A DNA stretch of 60,000 bases from Owenia fusiformis (lineage: Eukaryota > Annelida > Polychaeta > Sabellida > Oweniidae): NCBI GenBank assembly GCA_903813345.2, contig CAIIXF020000007.1, forward strand, positions 36,116,538 through 36,176,537, in the 5' to 3' direction. Under the pieces are notes generated by a model. The model made no database searches. It was not told the DNA's origin and saw only the letters and a program-made list of their open reading frames with translations. Both the position numbers and the translations under genes were made by a program. The first letter of the stretch is position 1. Each line of letters starts with the position of its first letter. This document shows, one piece after another, positions 55,801 to 58,394 of the stretch.

Positions 55801-58394
55801 GCTTCGAACTTTCTTATATTTGATACCATAGGGGGGTACGATGTTTGTCTCTTTCAATTGATGCTTTCACCAGAAATATGGATATCACTAATTTTGATTC
55901 ATATTTAAAATGCTGTGCATGCATAGACCTGTGTATTTTATACCAAATAGAGACACTTCCCTGGAGAGTTCTAAATCTCTACATGTTAACAGCCTAGTTC
56001 CCACATCCCTTGTTGACTTTGCTTCCATATTTCCTGTGAAGCCGTGGAACAGTTCTCTTGTTCTTCACAATTTTCCATTTTAATGTAACTCAATGAATAA
56101 GGCCAATTCATATCACTGGCTTCCCTAGGTCATTTGAATTCCTTGCAATTTTTAAATCAGCAATAATGAATAATGGGTTAACTTATCAAATAATGAAAAA
56201 GTTGCTAATGATGAGATCTGCTATATAGCTTCGAAATCTTGCTGAAGTATAGTTTAACTTTAGGTTAACAGGCTAAATTCTCATTGAGATAATTTTAAAG
56301 AATCTTAAACATTGACTTATTGTTTCAGTGGTCCTTTTAAAGTTCATGTATACACAATCAGAACAACATCCAGTTTCAAACACTTCTGATTATCACCAAG
56401 TTTCAAACACAATCTGAACATCATCAAATTCAATGCAAATGCAGTTTTACTTTAATCCAACAGAACGAATATGGTAAAGTGACATATGTCAAGTCAATGG
56501 TAAATACTAGTACAGGTATCTAGCCCAACTAGCACAAGTGCTGCCATCTACCGACTAGTATCAATCCATCTATCCATATACATAGCACCTAATGAGGTCA
56601 CTACTTCAAGTAAAGCTTTTTCCCTTGTCTATGGTAAAAAATAAGTTAAACAGAAAAGTTAGTTTGACACCATTGGTGATGCCCACCCTGTATGGTATAG
56701 GGATAAAGGGAAAGTTCATGATAACACTTACATAAAATATCCTAGGTATCTAATACTGATAATGAACATATTACAATACTACACAATGTTAGTAAATGAT
56801 GATTAAATGTCAATTATTGTTAATGTAATATGTATTTTTCGCTTAATGCTGCAACAATTACACAAGTACCAAAAAGTGCCACGCCCACTTTTCCCTAAAA
56901 GTAGTTGTGTGTGACTATATTTGATAAATATTATTGATTTATTGGAGCATTATATCAACTTTTTAGTGCTTTAGTGTGATTATGTACATATTTATACAAC
57001 TTTTGACAAAGTGATAGCCACAAAATCCAAACAAATTTGCAAATATTTCACTTTGAGGGCTAGGGGACATATTTTGTAGGAGGTCAAATTGAGAAGATTT
57101 TGAGATATAAATACTGTTTCCATGGTAACCATATAAGTTAGAGATTTGACATTCCTGGCACTAACTAACCATGGTATGCCCTGCCTACTATAAAACTATG
57201 AATGTATAACATGCATTAGTATTCTTTTTATCAGGTGGTATTAAAGTACCCCCAAGGTTTTCTTGGGGTGGGGGTATGAATTGGACTGAGGGCCGTCTGC
57301 CACCCCTACACGAAGTCCAACTACCCAGAAAGTGTCCAGCATAATCATACAGACTGTTTGAAATATGTTGGAATGTGTGACCTTCCATGAAAAGTAGAAG
57401 TTGCAATTATCAGAGTAGTCCACAGTCTATTATGTATCTGATAGTTATACAAATTAAAATATGTCCAGTAAAAGAAAATATTATCTACCCAACACAATAA
57501 AAGATATTTCACTTTTTGTGGTTTTACAACATGGGCTCTATGGGGAATCTCCCCGACCTAGAAGTCACATTTTCAAAGTTGATAAACTGTTTCAAAACCG
57601 CATTTCTAAATCTAACTTTACATGTAGATTCCAAATATGACATCAGTTTGACTGAATTGTGACGTAAATCAAGATTATTTCTACTCGCATCTGGGATATT
57701 GAAGTGACGGTTATTATGTCCGCCATTTGTGACAACGGTATTTGACTTTAACCGTTGTCAGGCTAGTCCGGTGTGTAAATATGAGTTCTCATATTACACC
57801 AAACTCCCATACATGCATGTGTCTCGTTAAAGACTAGCAATGCACGGGAGTTTGATATTACACGTAATTATATTTTATACATTACAGGGACATATGTAAA
57901 AAGCCAAATCATGCAAAGTTACTCCCAGCTATCAACATTTAAAGATATAATGTATGTGTTGAATTTGCCTTCAGAAAGCTCAATCAATATTCAATTAGAC
58001 AAAAATGAAGTATTTGACAACGTCAACTGTGGTTCAATCAACGAAATTCTTGACTGTATAACTGAAGAAATAATAAAGGAGTTCTTACATCATTCTGTGC
58101 TCGTTCCTTATGTTTCTCTGCTAGTTGCGTCTGCTCCTCCTCCTGCTTTCTTGCCTCCTCTGCCCTCTTTGTTCCTTCTTCTATCCTTTCTTTTGCTTCT
58201 TCTGCCCTCTTTCTTGCTTCTTCCGCCCTTAGTTTTTCTTCCTCCATCCTTTTTCTTTCTTCTTCTGTCCTCTTTCTTGCTTCTTCTGCCCTTTTTATTT
58301 CTGCCTCGTAATGTTGTTCATCTTGTTTTGATTGATGGCTTAGGCTTTGTAGTAACTGTGATACCTCTTCGTCTAAGGTTGTTAGGGAAAGGAG
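13029..58394 (-). CDS. multi-exon gene: nucleotidyltransferase/TPR - giant segmented coiled coil - NHL propeller
   Basis: This is the assembled gene model; individual exons have their own entries. Joining the exons between 58394 and 13029 gives one reading frame of about 2,450 codons in the window. Order: charged coil, nucleotidyltransferase plus TPR, about 1,370 residues of coiled coil, NHL propeller. Each exon has AG before and GT after on the minus strand and is phase 0 at both ends, which supports one transcript. The link between the far exon (58089-58394) and the rest rests only on strand, phase and shared coil character. It could belong to a neighbouring gene. The 5' end is probably outside the window. 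The pairing of coil and NHL resembles TRIM/NHL proteins, but I see no RING or B-box. Function is unknown. A nucleotide-transferring sensor or a scaffold are both only inferences. Confidence 0.7.
13857..14466. other. intron sequence, nothing recognised
   Basis: Start of the 9.4-kb intron before the NHL exon. AT-rich and apparently unique. No additional exon with AG/GT borders and coil-like translation was found. Confidence 0.5.
14467..16003. repeat. compound dispersed repeat, copy 1 (ACTCCAGAT ends)
   Basis: The left end has two tandem hairpin words, TAGACTCCAGAT with ATCTGGAGTCTA, at about 14469-14496 and 14519-14548. The right end has AGATCTGGAGTCT followed by the small palindrome AATTGAACTTCGTTCAATT (about 15958-15991). 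In between, blocks of about 600 bp repeat words such as GATCCGACTTCCGGTT and AAGTTATGGCGT. A TCCTTCCTATCC-type simple repeat fills 15699-15892, just before the right end. Translations of these blocks share motifs only because the DNA repeats; no gene is supported. Confidence 0.75.
16004..18356. repeat. compound dispersed repeat, copy 2, adjacent and in the same orientation
   Basis: It begins like copy 1 (TATTATT, a TTTC run, then CACGTTTTCTCAGCAACTA) and ends like it (AATCTGGAGTCTTAAATTG near 18309). It holds three of the roughly 605-bp internal blocks: GGTCAAATTCAT recurs near 16624, 17239 and 17841. Just before the right end the simple repeat differs from that of copy 1: a CTACTTACTCAGC-type array at about 18118-18302. 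Open frames on either strand here, up to 164 codons, are repeat translations. Confidence 0.75.
18362..18671 (-). mobile_element. tRNA-derived SINE, inverted second copy
   Basis: On the minus strand it starts near 18671 with an A box (TGGCTCAGTGGCAGAG) and a B box (GGGTTCGATTCCCGG), then the same body as the copy at 3217-3555 (AAAAGAACACAGGGCTCC, GGAGGGGTTTCTGG) and an AATAATAAT tail. Its position at the very edge of the compound repeat suggests it inserted at the TTATTATT end of copy 2. Confidence 0.85.
18672..19269. other. intron sequence, nothing recognised
   Basis: AT-rich, no repeat words or exon signals that I could connect to other parts of the window. Confidence 0.5.
19270..20216. mobile_element. 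TACAGGGTG-ended element, 947 bp, non-autonomous
   Basis: The left end is TACAGGGTGTTCC (19270-19282) and the right end is AAACACCCTGTA (about 20205-20216), its near-exact reverse complement. The left part (about 19285-19390) also returns inverted at about 19640-19748, sharing CTATATCTTGGAAAATACT, so it contains a smaller fold-back. TA-flanked CAGGGTG ends are typical of Tc1/mariner-type elements. No transposase frame with a DDE pattern was seen. A TTAC-repeat microsatellite lies at about 19899-19922. Confidence 0.55.
20374..20600 (+). repeat. isolated copy of the 244-bp GCTGCCGG repeat family
   Basis: It shares CTGGTTTG, AAAGCGCAAGCCAC, GGAACCAAAATTA, GGAAATAAAATT and GGTGGAGCTGCCGG, in that order, with the tandem cluster at 23770-24810. 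It is diverged and stands alone. Confidence 0.6.
20698..21050. mobile_element. fold-back MITE with about 135-bp arms and GAAAA target duplication
   Basis: The element proper is 20703-21045. The left arm (20703 to about 20838) and right arm (about 20912-21045) are near-perfect reverse complements, starting CACCCTTGGTATACGCAG and ending CTGCGTATACCAAGGGTG. GAAAA lies immediately outside both ends (20698-20702 and 21046-21050). That is a clean 5-bp target-site duplication, so the boundaries are well fixed. The loop of about 70 bp has no coding. The near identity of the arms suggests a recent insertion. Confidence 0.9.
21051..21757. other. intron sequence with one orphan TACAGGGTG transposon end
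   Basis: TACAGGGTGTCCCC near 21183 looks like the left terminus of a TACAGGGTG-ended element, but no matching right end lies nearby. The rest is unremarkable and no exon was found. Confidence 0.45.
21758..22631. mobile_element. 874-bp element with perfect 21-bp terminal inverted repeats, internally duplicated
   Basis: ATCACACCAAACTAGTTCTC plus A (21758-21778) is matched by its exact reverse complement at 22611-22631. Inside, a unit of about 390 bp occurs twice. Both carry CGTCCCTAGTAGG near the middle and end with TTTGGTGTGATAG (about 22240 and 22631). The interior is rich in CGTT/AACG words. No transposase is visible, so it is a non-autonomous DNA transposon or a tandem of two. Confidence 0.75.
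22632..23190. repeat. decayed further copy of the preceding TIR element, broken by a MITE fragment
   Basis: TTTGGTGTGATAGCTA near 22700 and a diverged TTTGGTATGATA near 23170 bracket a third unit with CAGTTCAACTCGTTCTAA and CGTCCCTAATCCGTGC. At about 22855-22901 it contains GATCGGAGCAAATGTGA, the right end of the MITE family seen whole at 43015-43136. Confidence 0.55.
23225..23293 (-). CDS. coil mini-exon, 23 codons
   Basis: It is framed by ATTATAG on its 5' side and GTAAATATG on its 3' side (minus strand), phase 0 at both ends. It encodes a Gln/Ala-rich helix, VQQLQNALAQSQASITALQQ and then AAK, with Leu/Ala spaced as in a coiled coil. It is the last coil exon before the NHL exon and does not resemble the 32-residue array unit, so it is probably an older stalk segment. 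Confidence 0.7.
23412..23714. mobile_element. MITE with about 95-bp inverted arms, TACAGGGTGACCC ends
   Basis: The left arm starts TACAGGGTGACCC. The right arm ends GGGGTCACCCTGTA and is its complement for about 95 bp, including GCAACCCTCCATTTCTTC and TTTGGCACACAAA. It is 303 bp with no coding; the open frame across the right arm is a palindrome translation. The ends put it in the same group as the element at 19270-20216 and single ends near 21183 and 41552. Confidence 0.85.
23770..24810 (+). repeat. tandem array of the 244-bp GCTGCCGG repeat, about four units
   Basis: Units carry, in order, GAGATGTCTCATCTGGTTTG, GCCATATGGCAAT, AAAGCGCAAGCCACGGGG, GGTACGGTAATGGAACC, GAGGAAATAAAATTATTAA and CTGCCGGGTATTG. 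The last word recurs at 24372 and 24616, a 244-bp period. The first unit is interrupted by a MITE (24008-24137). A further unit resumes at about 25449-25620 after another insertion. No coding seen. Confidence 0.8.
24008..24137. mobile_element. palindromic MITE, GGTCACATT ends, copy 2
   Basis: TGGTCACATTAGCTCCGATC at the left is matched inverted by GGAGCAAATGTGACT at the right. GAGTATTTTGTTCAAAA near 24059 pairs with TTTTGAACAAAATACTC near 24092. It belongs to the same family as 43015-43136 and the fragment at 22855-22901. Confidence 0.8.
24823..25437. mobile_element. 615-bp insertion flanked by a 12-bp direct repeat
   Basis: AGAATATCACAT occurs at 24811-24822 and again at 25438-25449, with the host 244-bp repeat continuing after the second copy. 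The insert starts with a long hairpin: TGATATCATTTTTATCGCC near 24832 pairs with GGCGATAAAATGATATCA near 24916. It has several further GATATCACAC words. The direct repeat reads as a target-site duplication. Element class unknown; no coding. Confidence 0.65.
25659..25754 (-). CDS. diverged 32-codon coil exon
   Basis: 96 nt, phase 0, between TTATTTCAG and GTATTTAAA. It reads VHGLSTKVTTLQDELLMSNK and continues with KLAD, a variant of the array unit: L4, K7, V8, L11, Q12-D13-E14-L15 and L22 match the array consensus. It sits 5 kb away from the array with a long intron, so it looks like an older relative of the amplified exon. Confidence 0.85.
26125..26563. mobile_element. palindromic MITE, GCCTAACCATCGACA ends
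   Basis: GCCTAACCATCGACA at the left and TGTCGATGGTTAGGC at the right are reverse complements. The pairing extends for at least 60 bp with few mismatches, including CGTACAGTGACAAAA. The word TACGTTGTC or its complement is repeated several times inside. 439 bp, no coding; the small + strand frame at 26234-26434 is not supported. No clear target duplication. Confidence 0.8.
27120..27194 (-). CDS. 25-codon coil exon, one heptad short
   Basis: 75 nt, phase 0, between TTTATTGTAG and GTATACTATG. It reads VHDLSSKIETLDDELRDQTL and continues with KSQTE. It aligns with the 32-codon array unit if seven residues around the ANNNLTE part are deleted. Loss of exactly one heptad keeps both the reading frame and the coil register. 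Confidence 0.85.
27195..31139. other. 3.9-kb intron, no exon recognised
   Basis: No further coil exon was found between the array and the exon at 27120. A short hairpin, CCTCGTACCTCGCACCCACG followed by TACGAGG, lies near 27710. Direct duplications are visible: CGGGTCTTATC twice at about 29048-29070, and GGCAATATATATT twice at about 29231-29256. One promoter-like stretch is listed separately. Confidence 0.5.
30361..30425 (+). promoter_or_regulatory. promoter-like CCAAT and TATAAAAG pair
   Basis: CCAAT at 30361-30365 is followed 28 bp later by TATAAAAGG (30394-30402), then AATCACTTCAGG about 25-30 bp further on, where an initiator would sit. The layout is like a core RNA polymerase II promoter on the + strand, antisense to the host gene. 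No coding region follows, so any product would be non-coding or intronic. It may be chance in AT-rich DNA. Confidence 0.25.
31140..39572 (-). CDS. tandem array of 38 near-identical coiled-coil mini-exons
   Basis: Exon starts (left edge; 96 nt unless noted): 31140, 31343, 31549, 31754, 31976, 32176, 32378, 32578, 32784, 33071, 33276, 33478, 33678, 33877, 34073, 34275 (105 nt), 34484, 34687, 34887, 35093, 35379, 35584, 35784, 35987, 36187, 36395, 36792, 37240, 37442 (105 nt), 37659, 37934, 38227, 38481, 38691, 38884, 39076, 39281, 39477. On the minus strand each opens after a pyrimidine-AG (usually TTTCAG or TTGCAG) and ends GAG before GTATGTAG, phase 0, with introns of about 100-110 nt that are also similar. 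The consensus starts ALDLSSKVKSLQDEL and ends EEKQRSEAE. Hydrophobic positions are 4, 8, 11, 15, 18 and 22; 32 residues equal three heptads plus one hendecad. Main variants: A/T at 1, D/N at 3, K/N at 9, and NNNLT versus NTKLA at 19-23. Inclusion of all copies gives about 1,210-1,220 residues. Confidence 0.93.
32578..32652 (-). CDS. array exon with dead acceptor, rescued one heptad in (25 codons)
   Basis: At the normal 5' edge (32673) the acceptor reads CGG instead of CAG. Inside, TCC-AAG of other copies has become TCT-CAG, creating TTTCTTCTCAG before GTGAAC at 32652. Using it gives a 75-nt, phase-0 exon beginning VNSLHDQL, shorter by exactly seven residues. A sister copy with the same change lies at 34887. 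Confidence 0.7.
32940..32960 (-). pseudogene. truncated array exon, first heptad only (T1)
   Basis: After a good acceptor (TTATTGCAG) only codons 1-9 of the unit remain (ALDLSSKVK), then unrelated intron sequence. Codon 7 is followed by GTGAAATC, which could serve as a weak donor. If used, a 21-nt, seven-residue, phase-0 micro-exon results; otherwise this is a dead fragment. Confidence 0.5.
34275..34379 (-). CDS. array exon lengthened to 35 codons
   Basis: A 9-nt insertion near the 3' end adds three residues, giving KQRLERSEAE in place of KQRSEAE. Thirty-five residues are exactly five heptads, so this copy lacks the hendecad step of the 32-residue units. Splice sites are intact. Confidence 0.85.
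34887..34961 (-). CDS. second array exon with dead acceptor and internal acceptor
   Basis: It has the same CGG at the old acceptor (34982) and the same TTTCTTCTCAG at 34962-34972, giving a 25-codon exon. It lies 2,309 bp from its twin at 32578, so the lesion was present before the block duplication. Its donor is GTATGTATGG. The exon at 35379 carries the inner TTCTCAG too but keeps a normal outer acceptor. Confidence 0.7.
35249..35269 (-). pseudogene. truncated array exon T2, duplicate of T1
   Basis: Same truncation and flanks (GCATTTGAGATTTCAC on the + strand), offset 2,309 bp from T1. Confidence 0.5.
36659..36679 (-). pseudogene. truncated array exon T3
   Basis: Same first-heptad fragment. 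Just to its left (about 36588-36606) the + strand runs from a donor-side intron end (TTTTCTTACTT) straight into acceptor-side intron (CCTGAAATTC), so a neighbouring exon has been deleted almost exactly. Confidence 0.5.
36945..37190 (+). mobile_element. short insertion with a hammerhead-like motif, retroelement 3' remnant
   Basis: This block is foreign to the array introns. It contains CTGATGA (37110-37116), then GATAG (37118-37122) and CTATC (37130-37134) able to pair across ACGTAGC, then GAAA (37135-37138) followed by CGTTGC. The order CUGAUGA, stem, GAAA is that of a hammerhead ribozyme core, known from Penelope-like elements and other retroelements. An extra A (37117) sits before the stem, so the core is imperfect. 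Stem III and the cleavage site were not identified. Confidence 0.4.
37442..37546 (-). CDS. second array exon lengthened to 35 codons
   Basis: It has KQRSERSEAE by a 9-nt duplication of GATCTCTCT-type sequence. Its left-hand neighbour (37240) and this exon correspond to the pair at 34073/34275, at an offset of 3,167 bp. Confidence 0.85.
37813..37840 (-). pseudogene. internal fragment of an array exon inside an intron
   Basis: GGTTATTATTTGCCATTGCC and GTTCATC match the middle of the array unit but have neither AG nor GT borders at the right places. A leftover of unequal recombination. Confidence 0.6.
38090..38110 (-). pseudogene. truncated array exon T4
   Basis: First-heptad fragment after TTGCAG, with GTGAAATC following codon 7, as in T1-T3. 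Confidence 0.5.
38348..38368 (-). pseudogene. truncated array exon T5, no donor
   Basis: ALDFSSK-like codons after ATCACAG, but the next bases are ATGAAA, so the potential GT donor of the other fragments is lost. A true relic. Confidence 0.55.
39681..39696 (-). pseudogene. collapsed array exon at the upstream edge of the array
   Basis: Only 16 nt (GATATCAGAGGCATGG on the minus strand) remain between an acceptor-like ATATCAG and a donor-like GTGTATAG. The length is not a multiple of three, so inclusion would shift the frame; most likely it is not used. Confidence 0.5.
40139..40222 (-). CDS. diverged 28-codon coil exon
   Basis: 84 nt, phase 0, between AATTGTAG and GTAATATT. It reads VKHVKRLEDELIMANDNLEE and continues with VERKAKIE. 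It aligns to the array unit from V8 on (LEDEL, MANDNL) but is four residues shorter, i.e. exactly four heptads with no stutter. It is an upstream relative of the amplified exon. Confidence 0.85.
40437..40532 (-). CDS. diverged 32-codon coil exon
   Basis: 96 nt, phase 0, between AATTCTAG and GTATTTAATA. It reads AQDLSSEVNTLQEDLSMANA and ends KSEAE. It is clearly homologous to the array unit (same length, SEAE end) but with about ten substitutions. It is the closest upstream neighbour in type and a candidate for the ancestral array unit. Confidence 0.88.
40690..40960 (+). mobile_element. copy of the AGATGCGAGTAG MITE family, left end present
   Basis: It starts AGATGCAAGTAG (one mismatch to the family terminus) then AAATAATCTTGATTTAC, and shares GAAATGTGGTTT and TTCTTTGAAAATGTGACTTC with the copies at 54232-54645 and 57430-57692. 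The right end is not recognisable. Confidence 0.7.
41441..41503 (-). CDS. 21-codon coil exon directly after the nucleotidyltransferase exon
   Basis: 63 nt, phase 0, between TTTCTTTTAG and GTATATATTC. It reads IHKLRNGLEEAKQSLKLENK plus K, with Leu/Ile at positions 1, 4, 8, 15 and 17. Twenty-one residues are three heptads. It is the first stalk segment after the TPRs. Confidence 0.75.
41552..42160. other. intron with an orphan TACAGGGTG end; open frames not supported
   Basis: TACAGGGTGAGCC near 41550 is a left-end word of the TACAGGGTG group with no partner. The + strand frame at 41646-42032 and the minus frame at 41927-42220 have no family resemblance and overlap each other. Confidence 0.4.
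42165..45412. repeat. second large inverted repeat, filling the intron before the TPR/NTase exon
   Basis: The left arm (about 42165-42540) contains GACAGGTTCCAATTTC, TTTGAGGCATTTTTTAGAAA, GCTCAAAGTAGTATTCTAA and CACTACCCCTGG. The right arm contains their complements in reverse order (CCAGGGGTAGGGCACT near 44891, TTAGAATACTACTTTGAGC near 44991, TTTCTAAAAAATGCCTC near 45354, GGAACCTGTC near 45404). The right arm has about 180 bp extra (45172-45348). The spacer of about 2.3 kb holds a MITE and no recognised exon. Fold-back type element, no transposase seen. Confidence 0.7.
43015..43136. mobile_element. palindromic MITE, GGTCACATT ends, complete copy
   Basis: TTGGTCACATTTGCTCCGAT at the left is the exact complement of ATCGGAGCAAATGTGACCAA at the right (20 bp). 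The pairing resumes with GGCCGATTGAGTATTATGTT and a complementary stretch. The whole 122 bp folds into one hairpin. It is nested in the spacer of the larger inverted repeat. Related copies are at 24008-24137 and (partial) 22855-22901. Confidence 0.88.
45747..47864 (-). CDS. nucleotidyltransferase (DUF294/GlnD-like) plus TPR exon
   Basis: One exon of 706 codons, phase 0: acceptor GCATTGCAG before GTGTCCCAA, donor GAG before GTTAGC. Residues 1-45 are basic and helical. The nucleotidyltransferase motif is at 238-253: GSFSRKETTPFSDVEF, with the G-S pair and acidic residues D250 and E252 of the hG[GS]...DxE signature that binds metal and nucleotide. A helical region follows. TPR-like helices lie at about 572-620, and a clear TPR is at 642-701 (LGCALQQKGNIEEATEVLE). 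Similar GlnD/DUF294-type domains with TPRs occur in invertebrate proteins of unknown role; in bacteria the family uridylylates PII. The third catalytic acid was not located. The reading frame is unbroken and no stop precedes the splice site. Confidence 0.88.
48044..48451 (+). pseudogene. LINE ORF1, C-terminal part
   Basis: About 135 codons. VKIFPAKTKSELAHESNLRK and DLIVINGRIVDK are typical of the last part of ORF1 proteins of non-LTR elements (RNA-binding nucleic-acid chaperone of the LINE RNP). The tail is Arg/Ser/Pro-rich and basic. The N-terminal part is missing through 5' truncation, so the Met at 48044 is not the natural start. It ends at TAG 48449-48451, in the same frame as the following endonuclease frame. 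Confidence 0.75.
48452..51565 (+). pseudogene. LINE ORF2: endonuclease and reverse transcriptase
   Basis: Endonuclease (APE type): SSWNVNGW just after the ORF1 stop (about 48475-48500), CGDFN at about 48923, PDHSVL near 49078. The segment between NSYG and VSDI lacks the usual stretch with the S-x-V-D-Y motif, so the nuclease has an internal in-frame deletion of some 50 residues and is probably dead. Reverse transcriptase: VDFSKAFD near 50330 and LLYADDIAL near 50624 (catalytic Asp pair at 50636-50641). From about 51370 the frame is shifted, and the true C-terminus continues in another frame. The first Met (48491) lies inside the nuclease motif, so translation must have started further upstream. 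Confidence 0.9.
51370..51753 (+). pseudogene. LINE ORF2 C-terminus, frameshifted
   Basis: Continuation of ORF2 in a different frame after a single-base shift near 51370. It ends with RICLMCDMQEVENEIHFL and IDCPLY, a C-x2-C...H...C zinc-knuckle-like motif common at the end of several LINE clades, then a stop near 51752. Confidence 0.8.
52500..54231 (+). mobile_element. second, older LINE fragment (endonuclease to early RT)
   Basis: The endonuclease end is recognised by LLGDFND (about 52850), TLDLIITDSP near 52993 and LDHCFIFG near 53062. PWMTKQIKSFIKQRN follows near 53312. The RT N-terminal part appears as GNYRPISLFSCISKVFERL near 53958 and SLDISKAFDKVWHRGL near 54175. Frames change several times (near 53220, 53530 and 53800), so it is a dead copy. 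The order fits a Jockey/CR1-type element different from the LINE at 48-52 kb. The rest of the RT is missing beyond the MITE at 54232. Confidence 0.85.
54232..54645. mobile_element. 414-bp MITE with AGATGCGAGTAG terminal repeats, in the LINE RT
   Basis: AGATGCGAGTAG (54232-54243) and its exact complement CTACTCGCATCT (54634-54645) bound the element. The interior shares AAATAATCTTGATTTACGTC, GAAATGTGGTTTTGAAA, GTGACTTCTAGGTCGGGGAG and AGATATTTTCTTTTACTGGA with the copy at 57430-57692, and parts with 40690-40960. No coding. Confidence 0.8.
54646..57430. other. intron, no exon recognised
   Basis: Contains a C13 run (54830-54842) and a perfect 19-bp inverted repeat, CTTTCAATGATTTTTGCAA (55513-55531) with its complement at 55561-55579. 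AAAAAGTGCCACGCCCACTT near 56874 is a short relic of the unit that builds the 1.5-5.3 kb fold-back repeat. ACCCCCAAGGTTTTCTTGGG followed by GTGGGGGT near 57248 is a small hairpin. No coiled-coil or other exon could be supported. Confidence 0.5.
57430..57692 (-). mobile_element. inverted copy of the AGATGCGAGTAG MITE
   Basis: It ends CTACTCGCATCT at 57681-57692 and, on the minus strand, matches the 54232 copy through AATCTTGATTTACGTCAC, GTGACTTCTAGGTCGGGGAG and AATATTTTCTTTTACTGGAC-like words. The distal end is lost near 57430. Confidence 0.75.
57731..57868. repeat. cluster of three nested or adjacent palindromes
   Basis: TGACAACGGT with ACCGTTGTCA (10-bp arms, about 57730-57759). GTGTAAATATGAG with CTCATATTACAC (about 57772-57798). 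CAAACTCCC with GGGAGTTTG (about 57800-57855), followed by a second ATATTACAC. It may be the terminus of another MITE. Confidence 0.6.
58089..58394 (-). CDS. charged helix exon of seven-residue repeats, 102 codons
   Basis: 306 nt, phase 0: acceptor TGCTATCTTTAG before CTCCTTTCC, donor AATGAT before GTAAGAAC. Residues 1-32 form an amphipathic start (LDEEVSQLLQSLSH). Residues 35-90 are eight consecutive heptads of the type R-x-E-E-x-x-K (RAEEARK, RTEEERK, RMEEEKL and so on) with almost no hydrophobic core. Such E/K/R patterning fits a single alpha helix or a weak coil. It is the most 5' exon found and lies 10 kb upstream of the nucleotidyltransferase exon across both LINEs. Same strand and phase suggest the same gene, but a separate gene cannot be excluded. 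The + strand frame opposite it is a shadow. Confidence 0.72.
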
